A stretch of 64,000 bases of DNA. It comes from Massilia terrae. Its GTDB lineage: Bacteria; Pseudomonadota; Gammaproteobacteria; Burkholderiales; Burkholderiaceae_D. Below the pieces are notes generated by a model that ran no database searches, was not told the DNA's origin, and saw nothing but the letters and a program-made list of their open reading frames with translations. Positions within the stretch are counted from its first letter, which is position 1; the number at the start of each line of letters is the position of its first letter. The DNA lies in the NCBI RefSeq assembly GCF_024753145.1, contig NZ_JANUGU010000005.1, positions 62,001-126,000 of the forward strand, written 5' to 3'. Shown piece by piece: positions 16,820-25,846 of this stretch. A program made the position numbers and the translations under genes.

Positions 16820-17716
16820 TCACGCAAGTTCGAGTTCGCGAATCAGCTGCGCCAGCCGCTCGCGATCCGCGCCCTGGATCGCCTTGAGCGGCAACGGCAG
16901 GCAAGGCCCCTTCACCAAACCAAGCATCTCCGCAGCCGCCGCTACCGCGCGCAGGCTCCCGCCACACTTGGCGAACAGATCCCACAGTGGCTGCAGCCGC
17001 GCGCTCAGACGCAGCGCTTCTTCCACGTCGCCCCGCTGCGCCGCACGCGTGATCGCCAGTGCCGTCTTCGGGAACAGCCCGCCGATCACCGAAAACCAGA
17101 CCCCGCAACCGGCGGCCAGTCCCCTCGCCCCGAATGCATCTCCACTCACCCCGATGGTGACCTGCTCCGGCACCAGGGCACGCAAACGCTCCACGCGGGC
17201 CTTGGCATCTTCGAGATCCGCCGGAACGCCCGGGATCTTGATCGAGCGGACGTTCGGCAGCGCGGCGATGCGGCCGTGCAGCTCGTCGCTGAACTCGAAG
17301 CGCGTGGCGCCGGGATTGTCGTACACGCACAGCGGAACCGACAGATTGCGCGTGACCGCCTCGAACAGCCCATACACTTCGTCGGCGGACAGCTTCTGGT
17401 ACGACACCGGTGCGAGCAGGACCGCGCTGGCGCCGGCCCGCTGGGCGTCTTCAGCATGCGCCAGCACGTCGCGCGTGCGCAGCGAGCCGATGCCGACCAT
17501 GACCGGCACCCCGCCGGCATTGTCCACGGCCAGCCGCGCGACGCGCGCCCTTTCCTCACGCGTGAGGTACGCGTAGCTGCCGGTCGACCCAAGCGCGCCG
17601 ATCGAATCGACGCCGGCGGCCGCGAGGCGCTGGACCAGCACTGCGAAAGAGGATACGTCGATGCCTTCCTCCGTCATCGGAGTCAGGGGAAATGCGCTCA
17701 GGCCGGAAAACTTCAT
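16820..17716 (-). CDS. DHDPS/N-acetylneuraminate lyase-family aldolase
   Basis: 298 residues from ATG 17716 (GGGAG upstream); the frame continues 15 codons further but lacks a ribosome site there. TIM-barrel class I aldolase: Tyr132 in CVYDNPG and Schiff-base Lys160 in RSIKIPG are both present. The usual GGTTGE pocket is replaced by LGSTGSYAYL, so the substrate is probably not that of true dihydrodipicolinate synthase. It diverges from a PtsJ-like MocR regulator with 88 bases between starts, which suggests regulated catabolic use rather than a housekeeping lysine pathway role. Substrate unknown. Confidence 0.83.
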   Translation of the reverse strand: MKFSGLSAFPLTPMTEEGIDVSSFAVLVQRLAAAGVDSIGALGSTGSYAYLTREERARVARLAVDNAGGVPVMVGIGSLRTRDVLAHAEDAQRAGASAVLLAPVSYQKLSADEVYGLFEAVTRNLSVPLCVYDNPGATRFEFSDELHGRIAALPNVRSIKIPGVPADLEDAKARVERLRALVPEQVTIGVSGDAFGARGLAAGCGVWFSVIGGLFPKTALAITRAAQRGDVEEALRLSARLQPLWDLFAKCGGSLRAVAAAAEMLGLVKGPCLPLPLKAIQGADRERLAQLIRELELA

Positions 17717-17770
17717 GGGTACTCCCAAGTCGAAGTGTTGAAGAAAAAAGGACTGGGGCATGGGCTACAA

Positions 17771-17804
17771 TGTCCCAAACCTTGATTAATTATGTCATAG
17801 GACA
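17771..17804. promoter_or_regulatory. Candidate MocR operator
   Basis: TGTCC (17771-17775) and GGACA (17800-17804) form inverted ends around an AT-rich centre, and TGTC-ATAG-GACA (17793-17804) is itself an inverted repeat ending just before the regulator's ATG. It lies in the spacer shared with the divergent aldolase gene. Suggestive only. Confidence 0.35.
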
Positions 17805-19115
17805 ATGTCGAAAACAATCACAGGCTCGACGGCGATCGAGATTTCGGACTGCATCCGCGCGCTGGCGCAAAACGGCGACTATCGCCCCGGCGACCTGCTG
17901 CCCCCGGTGCGCGAGCTGGCGGCCACGCTTGGCGTCAACCGCAACACCGTCGCCGCTGCTTACCAACGCCTGGCCGCAGCCGGCATCGCCGTGACCAATG
18001 GCCGGCACGGCACCACCATCAGCGAGCCACCACGCGCCGGCGAGCAGGATGGACTGAGCACCGGCAGCCCACTGATCGATCTCGCCGACGGCAATCCGGA
18101 CCCGCAATGGCTGGCGGACGTGGCCAAGCTGCTGGCCGACCGGATGCCCAAGCCCTTCCTGTATGGCGAACAGACGGTCCTTCCGGAGCTGCGTAGCCTG
18201 GGCGAGACTTTGCTCGCGCCCGACTGCCCTGCCGGTCTTGAGCTCGAACTGACCCACGGCGCCGTCGACGGCATCGAGCGCGTCACGGCGGCGACCCTGG
18301 TGTCCGGCGACCAGGTGGCCGTGGAAGACCCCTGCTTCATGGGCACCATCAAGGCGCTGCGCATCGCCGGCATGCTCGCCACCGGCGTTCCCATCGACGA
18401 GCACGGAATGCGGCCCGAGGGCCTCGCGAATGCGCTGGAAGGCGGCGCACGCGCAGTACTGATCACGCCGCGCGCGCATAACCCGACCGGATACAGCCTG
18501 TCGAAGCGCCGCGCGCAGGAACTCAAGCGGGTGCTGGCGGACCATCCGAATGTGCTGGTGATCGTCGACGACCATTTCGCCTTCGTCGCCGACACGCCCT
18601 ACCACTCCATCATCCCGGCATCGACCACGCGCTGGGCCGTGCTGCGTTCAGTGTCCAAGGGCCTCGGTCCGGACCTGCGCCTCGCCTTCCTGGCCTGCGA
18701 TGCCGAAACCGCCGCGCGCGTGCGCACCCGCCTCGCGCCCGGAACGGCATGGGTCAGCCATATCCTGCAGGTGATCGTGGCCGCAGGCTTGGCATCGGCC
18801 GAAACGCGCAAGAAGATCGACAATGCACGCAAGTCCTACGCGCGGCGCCGCGACGAGCTGCATGGCGCGCTGGCCGCCCAGGGAATCGCCGTACCGCGCT
18901 CGTCGGATGGACTCAATGTCTGGATACCGGTGGCGCCGGAAGCCAAGGATGTCGCCTACGCGCTGGCGAAAAAGGGCTGGCTGGTCCGCCTTGGCAGCGC
19001 GTTCGACGTGCAGGAGCGCTCGCGCGCGATCCGCATCACGATCTCGAAACTGCAGGATGGGCAGGCCGAATGCTTCGCGGCTGACCTGGCGGAATGCCTG
19101 GCCGGACTGGCCTAG
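17805..19115 (+). CDS. ptsJ: PtsJ-like MocR (GntR-HTH / aminotransferase) regulator
   Basis: 436 residues. An N-terminal GntR wHTH (about 1-75; LLPPVRELAATLGVNRNTVAAAYQRLAAAGI) is joined to a fold-type I aminotransferase-like domain with the PLP-binding lysine in RSVSKGLGPDLRLAF. The linker ending in LIDLADGNPDPQWL and overall sequence resemble E. coli PtsJ, a PLP-responsive regulator of vitamin B6 metabolism. Divergent from the DHDPS-family aldolase, which is the most likely target here. Its TAG stop overlaps, on the opposite strand, the TAG of the convergent sugE gene (shared CTAG). Confidence 0.8.
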   Translation: MSKTITGSTAIEISDCIRALAQNGDYRPGDLLPPVRELAATLGVNRNTVAAAYQRLAAAGIAVTNGRHGTTISEPPRAGEQDGLSTGSPLIDLADGNPDPQWLADVAKLLADRMPKPFLYGEQTVLPELRSLGETLLAPDCPAGLELELTHGAVDGIERVTAATLVSGDQVAVEDPCFMGTIKALRIAGMLATGVPIDEHGMRPEGLANALEGGARAVLITPRAHNPTGYSLSKRRAQELKRVLADHPNVLVIVDDHFAFVADTPYHSIIPASTTRWAVLRSVSKGLGPDLRLAFLACDAETAARVRTRLAPGTAWVSHILQVIVAAGLASAETRKKIDNARKSYARRRDELHGALAAQGIAVPRSSDGLNVWIPVAPEAKDVAYALAKKGWLVRLGSAFDVQERSRAIRITISKLQDGQAECFAADLAECLAGLA

Positions 19116-19429
19116 TGGCTTGAGAGTTTCATCAGCACGAGGCCGGCGACGATGAGAACCGCAGCGGTGACGCGCACGACATTGAACTGCTCGCCGAGGA
19201 ACAGGATGCCGACGACGAAGGAGCCGACGGCGCCGATGCCGGTCCAGATGGTGTAAGCGGTACCGAGCGGCAGGCTGCGCATCGACATCGACAGCAGGAC
19301 GACGCTCGCGATCATCGCGACGATGGTGACCGCGGACGCGGCGAAATTGGAAAAGCCGTTCGACAGCTTCATCGAATAAGCCCAGACCACTTCAAACAGG
19401 CCGGCGACTACGAGCAAAATCCAGGACAT
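19112..19429 (-). CDS. sugE: SugE/Gdx guanidinium exporter (SMR family)
   Basis: 105 residues, four transmembrane helices, with the essential Glu13 in LLVVAGLFEVVWAYSMK and the Gdx-type segment SLPLGTAYTIWTGIGAVGSF. SMR proteins of this subtype export guanidinium in exchange for protons as antiparallel dimers. The start at 19429 has GGAGG four to eight bases upstream. The leader carries a guanidine-II riboswitch, independently supporting the substrate. It is convergent with the PtsJ-like gene. Confidence 0.92.
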   Translation of the reverse strand: MSWILLVVAGLFEVVWAYSMKLSNGFSNFAASAVTIVAMIASVVLLSMSMRSLPLGTAYTIWTGIGAVGSFVVGILFLGEQFNVVRVTAAVLIVAGLVLMKLSSH

Positions 19430-19448
19430 GGCAAACCTCCACGAAATC

Positions 19449-19494
19449 CGGGCCGTCCCGACTGAATACCCGAATTGGGGGAGGTCGTCCTCCT
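19449..19494 (-). promoter_or_regulatory. Guanidine-II (mini-ykkC) riboswitch upstream of sugE
   Basis: On the minus strand two hairpins carry ACGR loops: P1 GGAGG-ACGA-CCTCC (19493-19480) and P2 CGGG-ACGG-CCCG (19460-19449), separated by 19 bases. Two small stems with ACGA/ACGG tetraloops are the defining features of the mini-ykkC guanidine-II class. The P1 3' arm (CCTCC and following C's) is complementary to the sugE Shine-Dalgarno GGAGG at 19440-19436, so ligand-stabilised P1 would free the ribosome site. The mechanism is inferred; the motif is directly visible. Confidence 0.9.
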
Positions 19495-19529
19495 GCTAAA
19501 GAACCCAATGATACAACGGCTGTGCCAAA

Positions 19530-20099
19530 TCAATCGCGTTGCGCGCGCAGCCTGACTGCGTGGACGAAGCTCGGCACGTCGGCCTGCCACCGGCGCAGCG
19601 CAAGCGAGATGGCGATGCCTTCGAGGTCCGCCACGATACCGATGTAGACCATCAGGCTGGCGAAGATGGAGTCCGCGCCAAACGCCAGCAGCGACATGAA
19701 TCCGGCGAAGAGGAACAGGCCCCAGAGTTTCGAGGACCACATGTGATAGCTCGCCTCACGTCCGAACTTCGCAAGATCGAGCACGTAGCGGGCAAGCTCC
19801 AGGCCGGCCAGCAGCATCAGCGCGCCCTGCCTGTCGAGGATCGCTTCCGGCTGCAAATGCCATACCGCGAATGCCGCTGCAAGATAGAAAAGGCTGTCGG
19901 CCGCGCTGTCCATGCGACGGAGCGCCACTGTCGCCACGCCGAGGCGGCGCGCGATCACGCCATCGAAATAGTCCGACAGCAGCGCCGCCACCAGGCAGGC
20001 GCCGAAAGCGACGCCGGACGGGTAAAACAGCGCAAGCAGGACCAGCACCGGCGCCAGCGCGGCGCGAAGGATGACGAGAAAAAGCGGTAGCCTCCTCAC
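19530..20099 (-). CDS. CDP-alcohol phosphatidyltransferase-like membrane protein
   Basis: 189 residues from a GTG at 20099, six bases after the stop of the beta-ureidopropionase gene, so it is probably the last gene of the pyrimidine operon. About six transmembrane segments. The CDP-alcohol signature is present as DYFDGVIAR followed by MDSAAD, giving both aspartate pairs, but the glycine normally found between AR and the last aspartates is replaced by leucine. These enzymes join an alcohol to a CDP-activated lipid. Why it accompanies pyrimidine degradation is unclear; activity with the altered motif is uncertain. The alternative ATG codons lie inside the membrane core. Confidence 0.72.
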   Translation of the reverse strand: MRRLPLFLVILRAALAPVLVLLALFYPSGVAFGACLVAALLSDYFDGVIARRLGVATVALRRMDSAADSLFYLAAAFAVWHLQPEAILDRQGALMLLAGLELARYVLDLAKFGREASYHMWSSKLWGLFLFAGFMSLLAFGADSIFASLMVYIGIVADLEGIAISLALRRWQADVPSFVHAVRLRAQRD

Positions 20100-20105
20100 C
20101 TGGGC

Positions 20106-21347
20106 TCAGCTCGCGACGACCTTGGCGCGATCGAGCATCGCGTGCAGCAGCACGTTGCAGCCGGCTTCCAGGTGGACCGGCTGCGCGTCCTCGATCTCGT
20201 TGTGGCTGATGCCGTCCTTGCAGGGCACGAAGATCATGCCGGACGGCGCGACGCGCGCGGTGTAGATGGCGTCGTGGCCGGCCCCGGACACCACGTCCAT
20301 GGTCGAGTAGCCCAGCTTCTCGGTCGCGGCGCGCACGGCGTTGACGCAGTCCGGATGGAAGGGGCACGGCGGGTAGTAGGACACGCGCTCGATCGACACC
20401 GACAGCCCGCTCTCCTGCTGCGTCCTGGCGACGAAGGCCAGGATCTCCTCATGCATCTTGTTGAGCAGCTCGTCGTTCACGTTGCGCAGGTCGATGCTGA
20501 ACTTGACCTGGCCCGGAATCACGTTGCGGCTGTTCGGGAAGACCTGCACCATGCCGACGGTGCCGCGGCCGTACGGCGGGTAGCGGTTCGCGATGGCGAC
20601 CACTTCCTGCATGATGCGGGTCGAGACCTGCATGGCATCGCGGCGCAGGTGCATGGGCGTCGGGCCTGCATGCGCTTCCATGCCCGTGACCACGCAGTCG
20701 TACCACGACAGGCCCATCACGGCGGGCACCACGCCGATCACCTTGCCCTCGTCTTCCAGCACCGGGCCTTGCTCGATGTGGGTTTCGAAGTAGGCGCCGA
20801 TCGGATGCCGGCCCGGCACCTGCTCGCCCATGTAGCCGATGCGCGCGAGCTCGTCGCGGACGGATTTGCCTTCGGTGTCCTTGGCGGCGTACGCGGTCTC
20901 CAGCGTGAAGGCGCCGCAGAATACGCCCGAACCCATCATCACGGGGACGAAGCGCGAGCCCTCTTCGTTAGTCCAGAACGCGACCTCGATCGGGGCTTCG
21001 GTGGTGATCTTCAGGTCGTTCAATGTGCGGATCACTTCGAGTCCGGCGAGCACGCCGTAGTTGCCGTCGAATTTGCCGCCGGTCGGCTGGGTGTCGATGT
21101 GGCTGCCGGTGACGACCGGCGGCAGCGCGTTGTCGCGGCCTTCGCGGCGCATGAAAACGTTGCCGATCTGGTCGACCGTGATCGAGAGGCCGGCCTCGCG
21201 CGCCCATTGCACCACCAGGTCGCGGCCCTGGCGGTCAAGGTCGGACAGGGCGAGGCGCTTCACGCCGCCCTTGTCGGTGGCGCCGATTTTGGCGAGGTCC
21301 ATCAGGGAGTTCCACAGGCGCTGGCCGTTGATTCGCAGTTCTTTCAT
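20106..21347 (-). CDS. Beta-ureidopropionase (N-carbamoyl-beta-alanine amidohydrolase), M20 family
   Basis: 413 residues from ATG 21347 (AGAGGTC site); the frame is open further upstream through a REPIN and is not coding there. Amidase/hydantoinase-carbamoylase metal motifs of the M20 family: GSHIDTQPTGGKFDGNYGVLAG, NEEGSRF and HIEQGPVLE, and a late SGAGHDA. The enzyme removes the carbamoyl group from N-carbamoyl-beta-alanine, releasing ammonia and CO2. Relatives include allantoate amidohydrolase, but its position downstream of dihydropyrimidinase, PreA and PreT makes the third step of reductive pyrimidine degradation the best call. Confidence 0.87.
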   Translation of the reverse strand: MKELRINGQRLWNSLMDLAKIGATDKGGVKRLALSDLDRQGRDLVVQWAREAGLSITVDQIGNVFMRREGRDNALPPVVTGSHIDTQPTGGKFDGNYGVLAGLEVIRTLNDLKITTEAPIEVAFWTNEEGSRFVPVMMGSGVFCGAFTLETAYAAKDTEGKSVRDELARIGYMGEQVPGRHPIGAYFETHIEQGPVLEDEGKVIGVVPAVMGLSWYDCVVTGMEAHAGPTPMHLRRDAMQVSTRIMQEVVAIANRYPPYGRGTVGMVQVFPNSRNVIPGQVKFSIDLRNVNDELLNKMHEEILAFVARTQQESGLSVSIERVSYYPPCPFHPDCVNAVRAATEKLGYSTMDVVSGAGHDAIYTARVAPSGMIFVPCKDGISHNEIEDAQPVHLEAGCNVLLHAMLDRAKVVAS

Positions 21348-21376
21348 TTTGACCTCTACATGATCCGATGTAGTTA

Positions 21377-21458
21377 CCGTCGTCCCCGCGAAGGCGGGGA
21401 TCCATGCTGAGCGTACAGTCACGCGGTCTATGGATTCCCGCCTGCGCGGGAACGAAGG
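21377..21458. repeat. REPIN-like element between operon genes
   Basis: Left unit CCGTCGTCCCCGCGAAGGCG, then ATCCATGCTGAG, a variable middle, and an inverted right unit ending CCTGCGCGGGAACGAAGG. It fills the 122-base spacer between the dihydropyrimidinase stop and the beta-ureidopropionase start and could modulate relative expression or mRNA decay. Confidence 0.7.
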
Positions 21459-21469
21459 TGCTTTTTGGG

Positions 21470-22882
<1,413 letters not shown>

Positions 22883-24361
22883 TTAGGAGGCGGTCCGCAG
22901 CGCCGGCAGCGGCCGCCCTTTCATGATGGCGCCGTAGACGACGGCCGAGATCAGCATGCCGACGAACCACGCATAGGTGTAGATCGTCTTGAAGCCATCG
23001 GCCACGCCGGGGAACGACGCCGGGAATGCGGTGTTGAGGAAGCCCGGGATATTCGGCGTCACGCCGGCCACGAAGGCGATGACGGCGGCGAAATTCCATC
23101 CGTTCGAATACGAATACGCGCCACCTTCGCGGTACAGCTCCGCCACGTCGAGCTGGGTCTTGCGGATGAAGTAGTAGTCGATGATCAGCACGCCCGCGAT
23201 CGGCCCGAGCAGGGCCGAGTAGCCGATCAGCCAGGTGAAGATGTAGCCCTGCGTCGACTCCAGTATCTTCCAGGGCATCATGACCAGCGCGATGCCGGCC
23301 GTGATGTAGCCGCCCATGCGGTAGCTGACGTGCTTCGGCGCGAGCGCGGAGAAGTCGTAGGCCGGCCCGACGAGATTGGCCGCGAGGTTCACGCTGATGG
23401 TGTCGATGAGAAGGATGATCAGCGCGATCAGCACCGCCGCCCCGGTCATGCGGCTGGCCACATCGACCGGATCCCACAGCGCTTTGCCGTACAGGACCAC
23501 GGTGGCCGAGGTGACGATGACCGCGAGCGCGGCGAGCAGGCCCATTGGCACCGGCAGGCCGATGGTCTGGCCGACCACCTGGTCGCGCTGGCTTTTGGCG
23601 AAGCGCGTGAAGTCCGGGATGTTGAGCGCGAGCGTGGCCCAGAACCCGACCATCGCGGTCAGCGAGGGCCAGAAGGCGGACCAGAACTGCCCTGCCTTCT
23701 TGCCGCCTTCGACGAATTGCGAAGGCTTGGACAGCAGCTCGCCGAAGCCGCCGGCCTTCTGGTACACCCAGCCAAGCAGCACGAAGCAGATGACGATTTT
23801 GAGCGGCGCGGTGTAGGTCTCCAGCTTGCGGATCGAGTCCATGCCGTGCACGATGAAGTAGAACTGGATCGCCCAGAACACCAGGAAGCACAGCAGCTGC
23901 CCGAGGTTGATGCCGAGGCCATCGAGCTTGGCGCCGCCGATCTCGTGCCCCATCAGCACGCCGAGAAGCGTGTAGATCATGGCGCCGCCGAACCACGACT
24001 GGATGCCGTACCAGCCGCAGGCGACGATGGCGCGCATCAGCGCGGGCAGGCGCGCGCCCGAGGTGCCGAACGAGGAGCGCGCCAGCACCGCATACGGGAT
24101 GCCGTACTTGGTGCCCGCGTGCCCGATCAGCAGCATCGGCAGCAGCACAATGGCGTTCGCGAGGAAGACCGTGAACACCGCCTGCCAGCCCGACATGCCG
24201 TTTTCGATCAGGCTGGCCGACAGTGTGTAGGCCGGGATGCACATCACCATCCCGACCCACAGCGCGGCGAAGTGGTACCAGCGCCAGGTCCTTTGCTGCG
24301 CGCTGGTCGGCGCCAGGTCTTCGTTCCAGAGTTCGGTACTGCGTGAAGCTTCAGTCGTCAC
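22883..24361 (-). CDS. NCS1-family nucleobase/hydantoin:cation symporter
   Basis: 492 residues from a GTG at 24361 with GGGAGGAAG immediately upstream; a TTG 14 codons earlier is less likely. About twelve transmembrane helices with NCS1 motifs: STELWNEDLAPTSAQQRTW before helix 1, ARSSFGTSGARLPALMRAIVACGWYGIQSWFGG, and LIDYYFIRKTQLDVAELYR. It resembles PucI/Mhp1-type carriers for uracil, allantoin or hydantoins. Operon context points to uracil, thymine or dihydropyrimidine uptake. It starts about 200 bases after preA, a spacer that contains the tandem 75-base duplication. Confidence 0.88.
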   Translation of the reverse strand: MTTEASRSTELWNEDLAPTSAQQRTWRWYHFAALWVGMVMCIPAYTLSASLIENGMSGWQAVFTVFLANAIVLLPMLLIGHAGTKYGIPYAVLARSSFGTSGARLPALMRAIVACGWYGIQSWFGGAMIYTLLGVLMGHEIGGAKLDGLGINLGQLLCFLVFWAIQFYFIVHGMDSIRKLETYTAPLKIVICFVLLGWVYQKAGGFGELLSKPSQFVEGGKKAGQFWSAFWPSLTAMVGFWATLALNIPDFTRFAKSQRDQVVGQTIGLPVPMGLLAALAVIVTSATVVLYGKALWDPVDVASRMTGAAVLIALIILLIDTISVNLAANLVGPAYDFSALAPKHVSYRMGGYITAGIALVMMPWKILESTQGYIFTWLIGYSALLGPIAGVLIIDYYFIRKTQLDVAELYREGGAYSYSNGWNFAAVIAFVAGVTPNIPGFLNTAFPASFPGVADGFKTIYTYAWFVGMLISAVVYGAIMKGRPLPALRTAS

Positions 24362-24450
24362 GTCTTCCTCCCCGAGCAAGCGATGCTGGCCAGTGTAGCG
24401 CAATAGACCTTAGGCGGGAACTTTGGCGATTTCCGCGCGCGGGTTTCGCG

Positions 24451-24600
24451 GGGTGAGGCTGGACAGTGGCCGGCCGAACACACCCGCGCCACCTCAGCCA
24501 GCAAGTTCCGCTCGCGGATTCCGCGGGGTGAGGCTGGACAGTGGCCGGCCGAACACACCCGCGCCACCTCAGCCAGCAAGTTCCGCTCGCGGATTCCGCG
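24451..24600. repeat. Perfect 75-bp tandem duplication at preA 3' end
   Basis: Bases 24451-24525 and 24526-24600 are identical. The unit includes the last codons of preA with its TGA and 43 bases beyond, so a second copy of the preA C-terminal codons and stop sits directly downstream. A degenerate 13-15 base piece of a third unit remains at 24436-24450. Each junction carries CGCGGA-A-TCCGCG, a small palindrome that may have promoted the duplication. The exact identity indicates a recent event. Confidence 0.9.
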
Positions 24601-25846
24601 GGTCCTGCGTCCAGTTCATGTAAGGCTTGCCGGTATCCTGTGGGACCATGGTGATGCAGCCTTCGACCGGGCAGGTGATCTCGCACAGGTTGCAGCCGAC
24701 GCATTCCTGCTTGATAACCTCGTAGCTGCGCACGCCGGCGTCGCTGACCAGCTGCGCGATCGCCTGGTGAGAGGTGTCCTCGCAGGCCGCGTAGCACTTG
24801 CCGCACTTGATGCATTGGTCCTGATCGATCCGGGCGATGACCTGGTAGTTCATGTCCAGGTATTTCCAGTCCGTCGTGTTGGCCACGGCCTTGCGCGAGA
24901 ACGCAGCGATGTTCTCGTAGCCCTTCTCGTCCATCCAGCGCGACAGCCCGTCTTTCATCTCCTCGACGATGCGGAAGCCATGCAGCATCGCGGCCGTGCA
25001 GACCTGCACCGAGCCGGCGCCGAGCGCGATGAATTCGGCCGCGTCGCGCCAGTTGGAGATGCCGCCGATGCCGGAGATCGGCAGGTTGCGGGTGGCCGGA
25101 TCGCGCGCGATTTCGGCCACCATGTTGAGCGCGATCGGCTTGACCGCCTGGCCGCAGTAGCCACCGTGGGTGCTGGCGCCGCCGACAATCGGGAAGGCGA
25201 CCATGCGGTCCAGGTCGAGGTGGGTGATCGAGTTGACGGTGTTGATCAGCGAGACCGCGTCGGCGCCGCCGGCCAGCGCGGCTCTGGCCGGATGGCGCAC
25301 GTCGGTGATGTTCGGCGTGAGCTTGACGATCACCGGCAGCTTCGAGTGCTTCTTGCACCAGCGCGTGACCATCTCGACATATTCAGGTACCTGGCCCACG
25401 GCCGCGCCCATGCCGCGCTCCGGCATGCCGTGCGGGCAGCCGAAATTGAGCTCGATGCCGTCGGCGCCGGTGGCTTCCACCAGCGGCAGGATATCGGCCC
25501 ACGGTTTCTCTTCACACGGCAGCATCAGGGACACGATCAGCGCGCGATCGGGCCAATCCTTCTTCACCTGCGTGATCTCGCGCAGGTTGATCTCCAGGCT
25601 GCGGTCGGTGATCAGCTCGATGTTGTTGAAGCCGATGACTTCGCGGTTCTTGCCGTAGATGGCCGAATAGCGCGAGGACACGTTGACCGCCGGCGGATCC
25701 TCGCCCAGCGTCTTCCACACCACGCCGCCCCACCCTGCCTCGAAGGCACGCACGACGTTATAGGCTTTGTCGGTCGGCGGCGCGGACGCCAGCCAGAACG
25801 GGTTGGGCGACTTGATGCCGCAGAAATCGATGCTCAGGTCGGCCAT
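24569..25846 (-). CDS. preA: NAD-dependent dihydropyrimidine dehydrogenase subunit PreA
   Basis: 425 residues from ATG 25846 (GGAGG upstream), overlapping the preT stop by 13 bases. N-terminal dihydroorotate dehydrogenase-like FMN barrel (ELNFGCPHGMPERGMG; ISGIGGISNW) and C-terminal pair of [4Fe-4S] sites, CIKCGKCYAAC and CVGCNLCEITCP. With PreT it reduces uracil and thymine to the 5,6-dihydro forms. Length is a little above E. coli PreA (411). Its last 11 codons lie inside the duplicated 75-bp unit, so the terminus may have been altered, ending DPRNPRAELAG. Confidence 0.94.
   Translation of the reverse strand: MADLSIDFCGIKSPNPFWLASAPPTDKAYNVVRAFEAGWGGVVWKTLGEDPPAVNVSSRYSAIYGKNREVIGFNNIELITDRSLEINLREITQVKKDWPDRALIVSLMLPCEEKPWADILPLVEATGADGIELNFGCPHGMPERGMGAAVGQVPEYVEMVTRWCKKHSKLPVIVKLTPNITDVRHPARAALAGGADAVSLINTVNSITHLDLDRMVAFPIVGGASTHGGYCGQAVKPIALNMVAEIARDPATRNLPISGIGGISNWRDAAEFIALGAGSVQVCTAAMLHGFRIVEEMKDGLSRWMDEKGYENIAAFSRKAVANTTDWKYLDMNYQVIARIDQDQCIKCGKCYAACEDTSHQAIAQLVSDAGVRSYEVIKQECVGCNLCEITCPVEGCITMVPQDTGKPYMNWTQDPRNPRAELAG

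Noticed and set aside
19512-19527. Possible second sigma-54 promoter (TGGCACA-N4-TTGTA on the minus strand) upstream of sugE
   Set aside because: The essential -12 GC is GT, and no NtrC site was seen nearby. Kept out despite the good -24 half.
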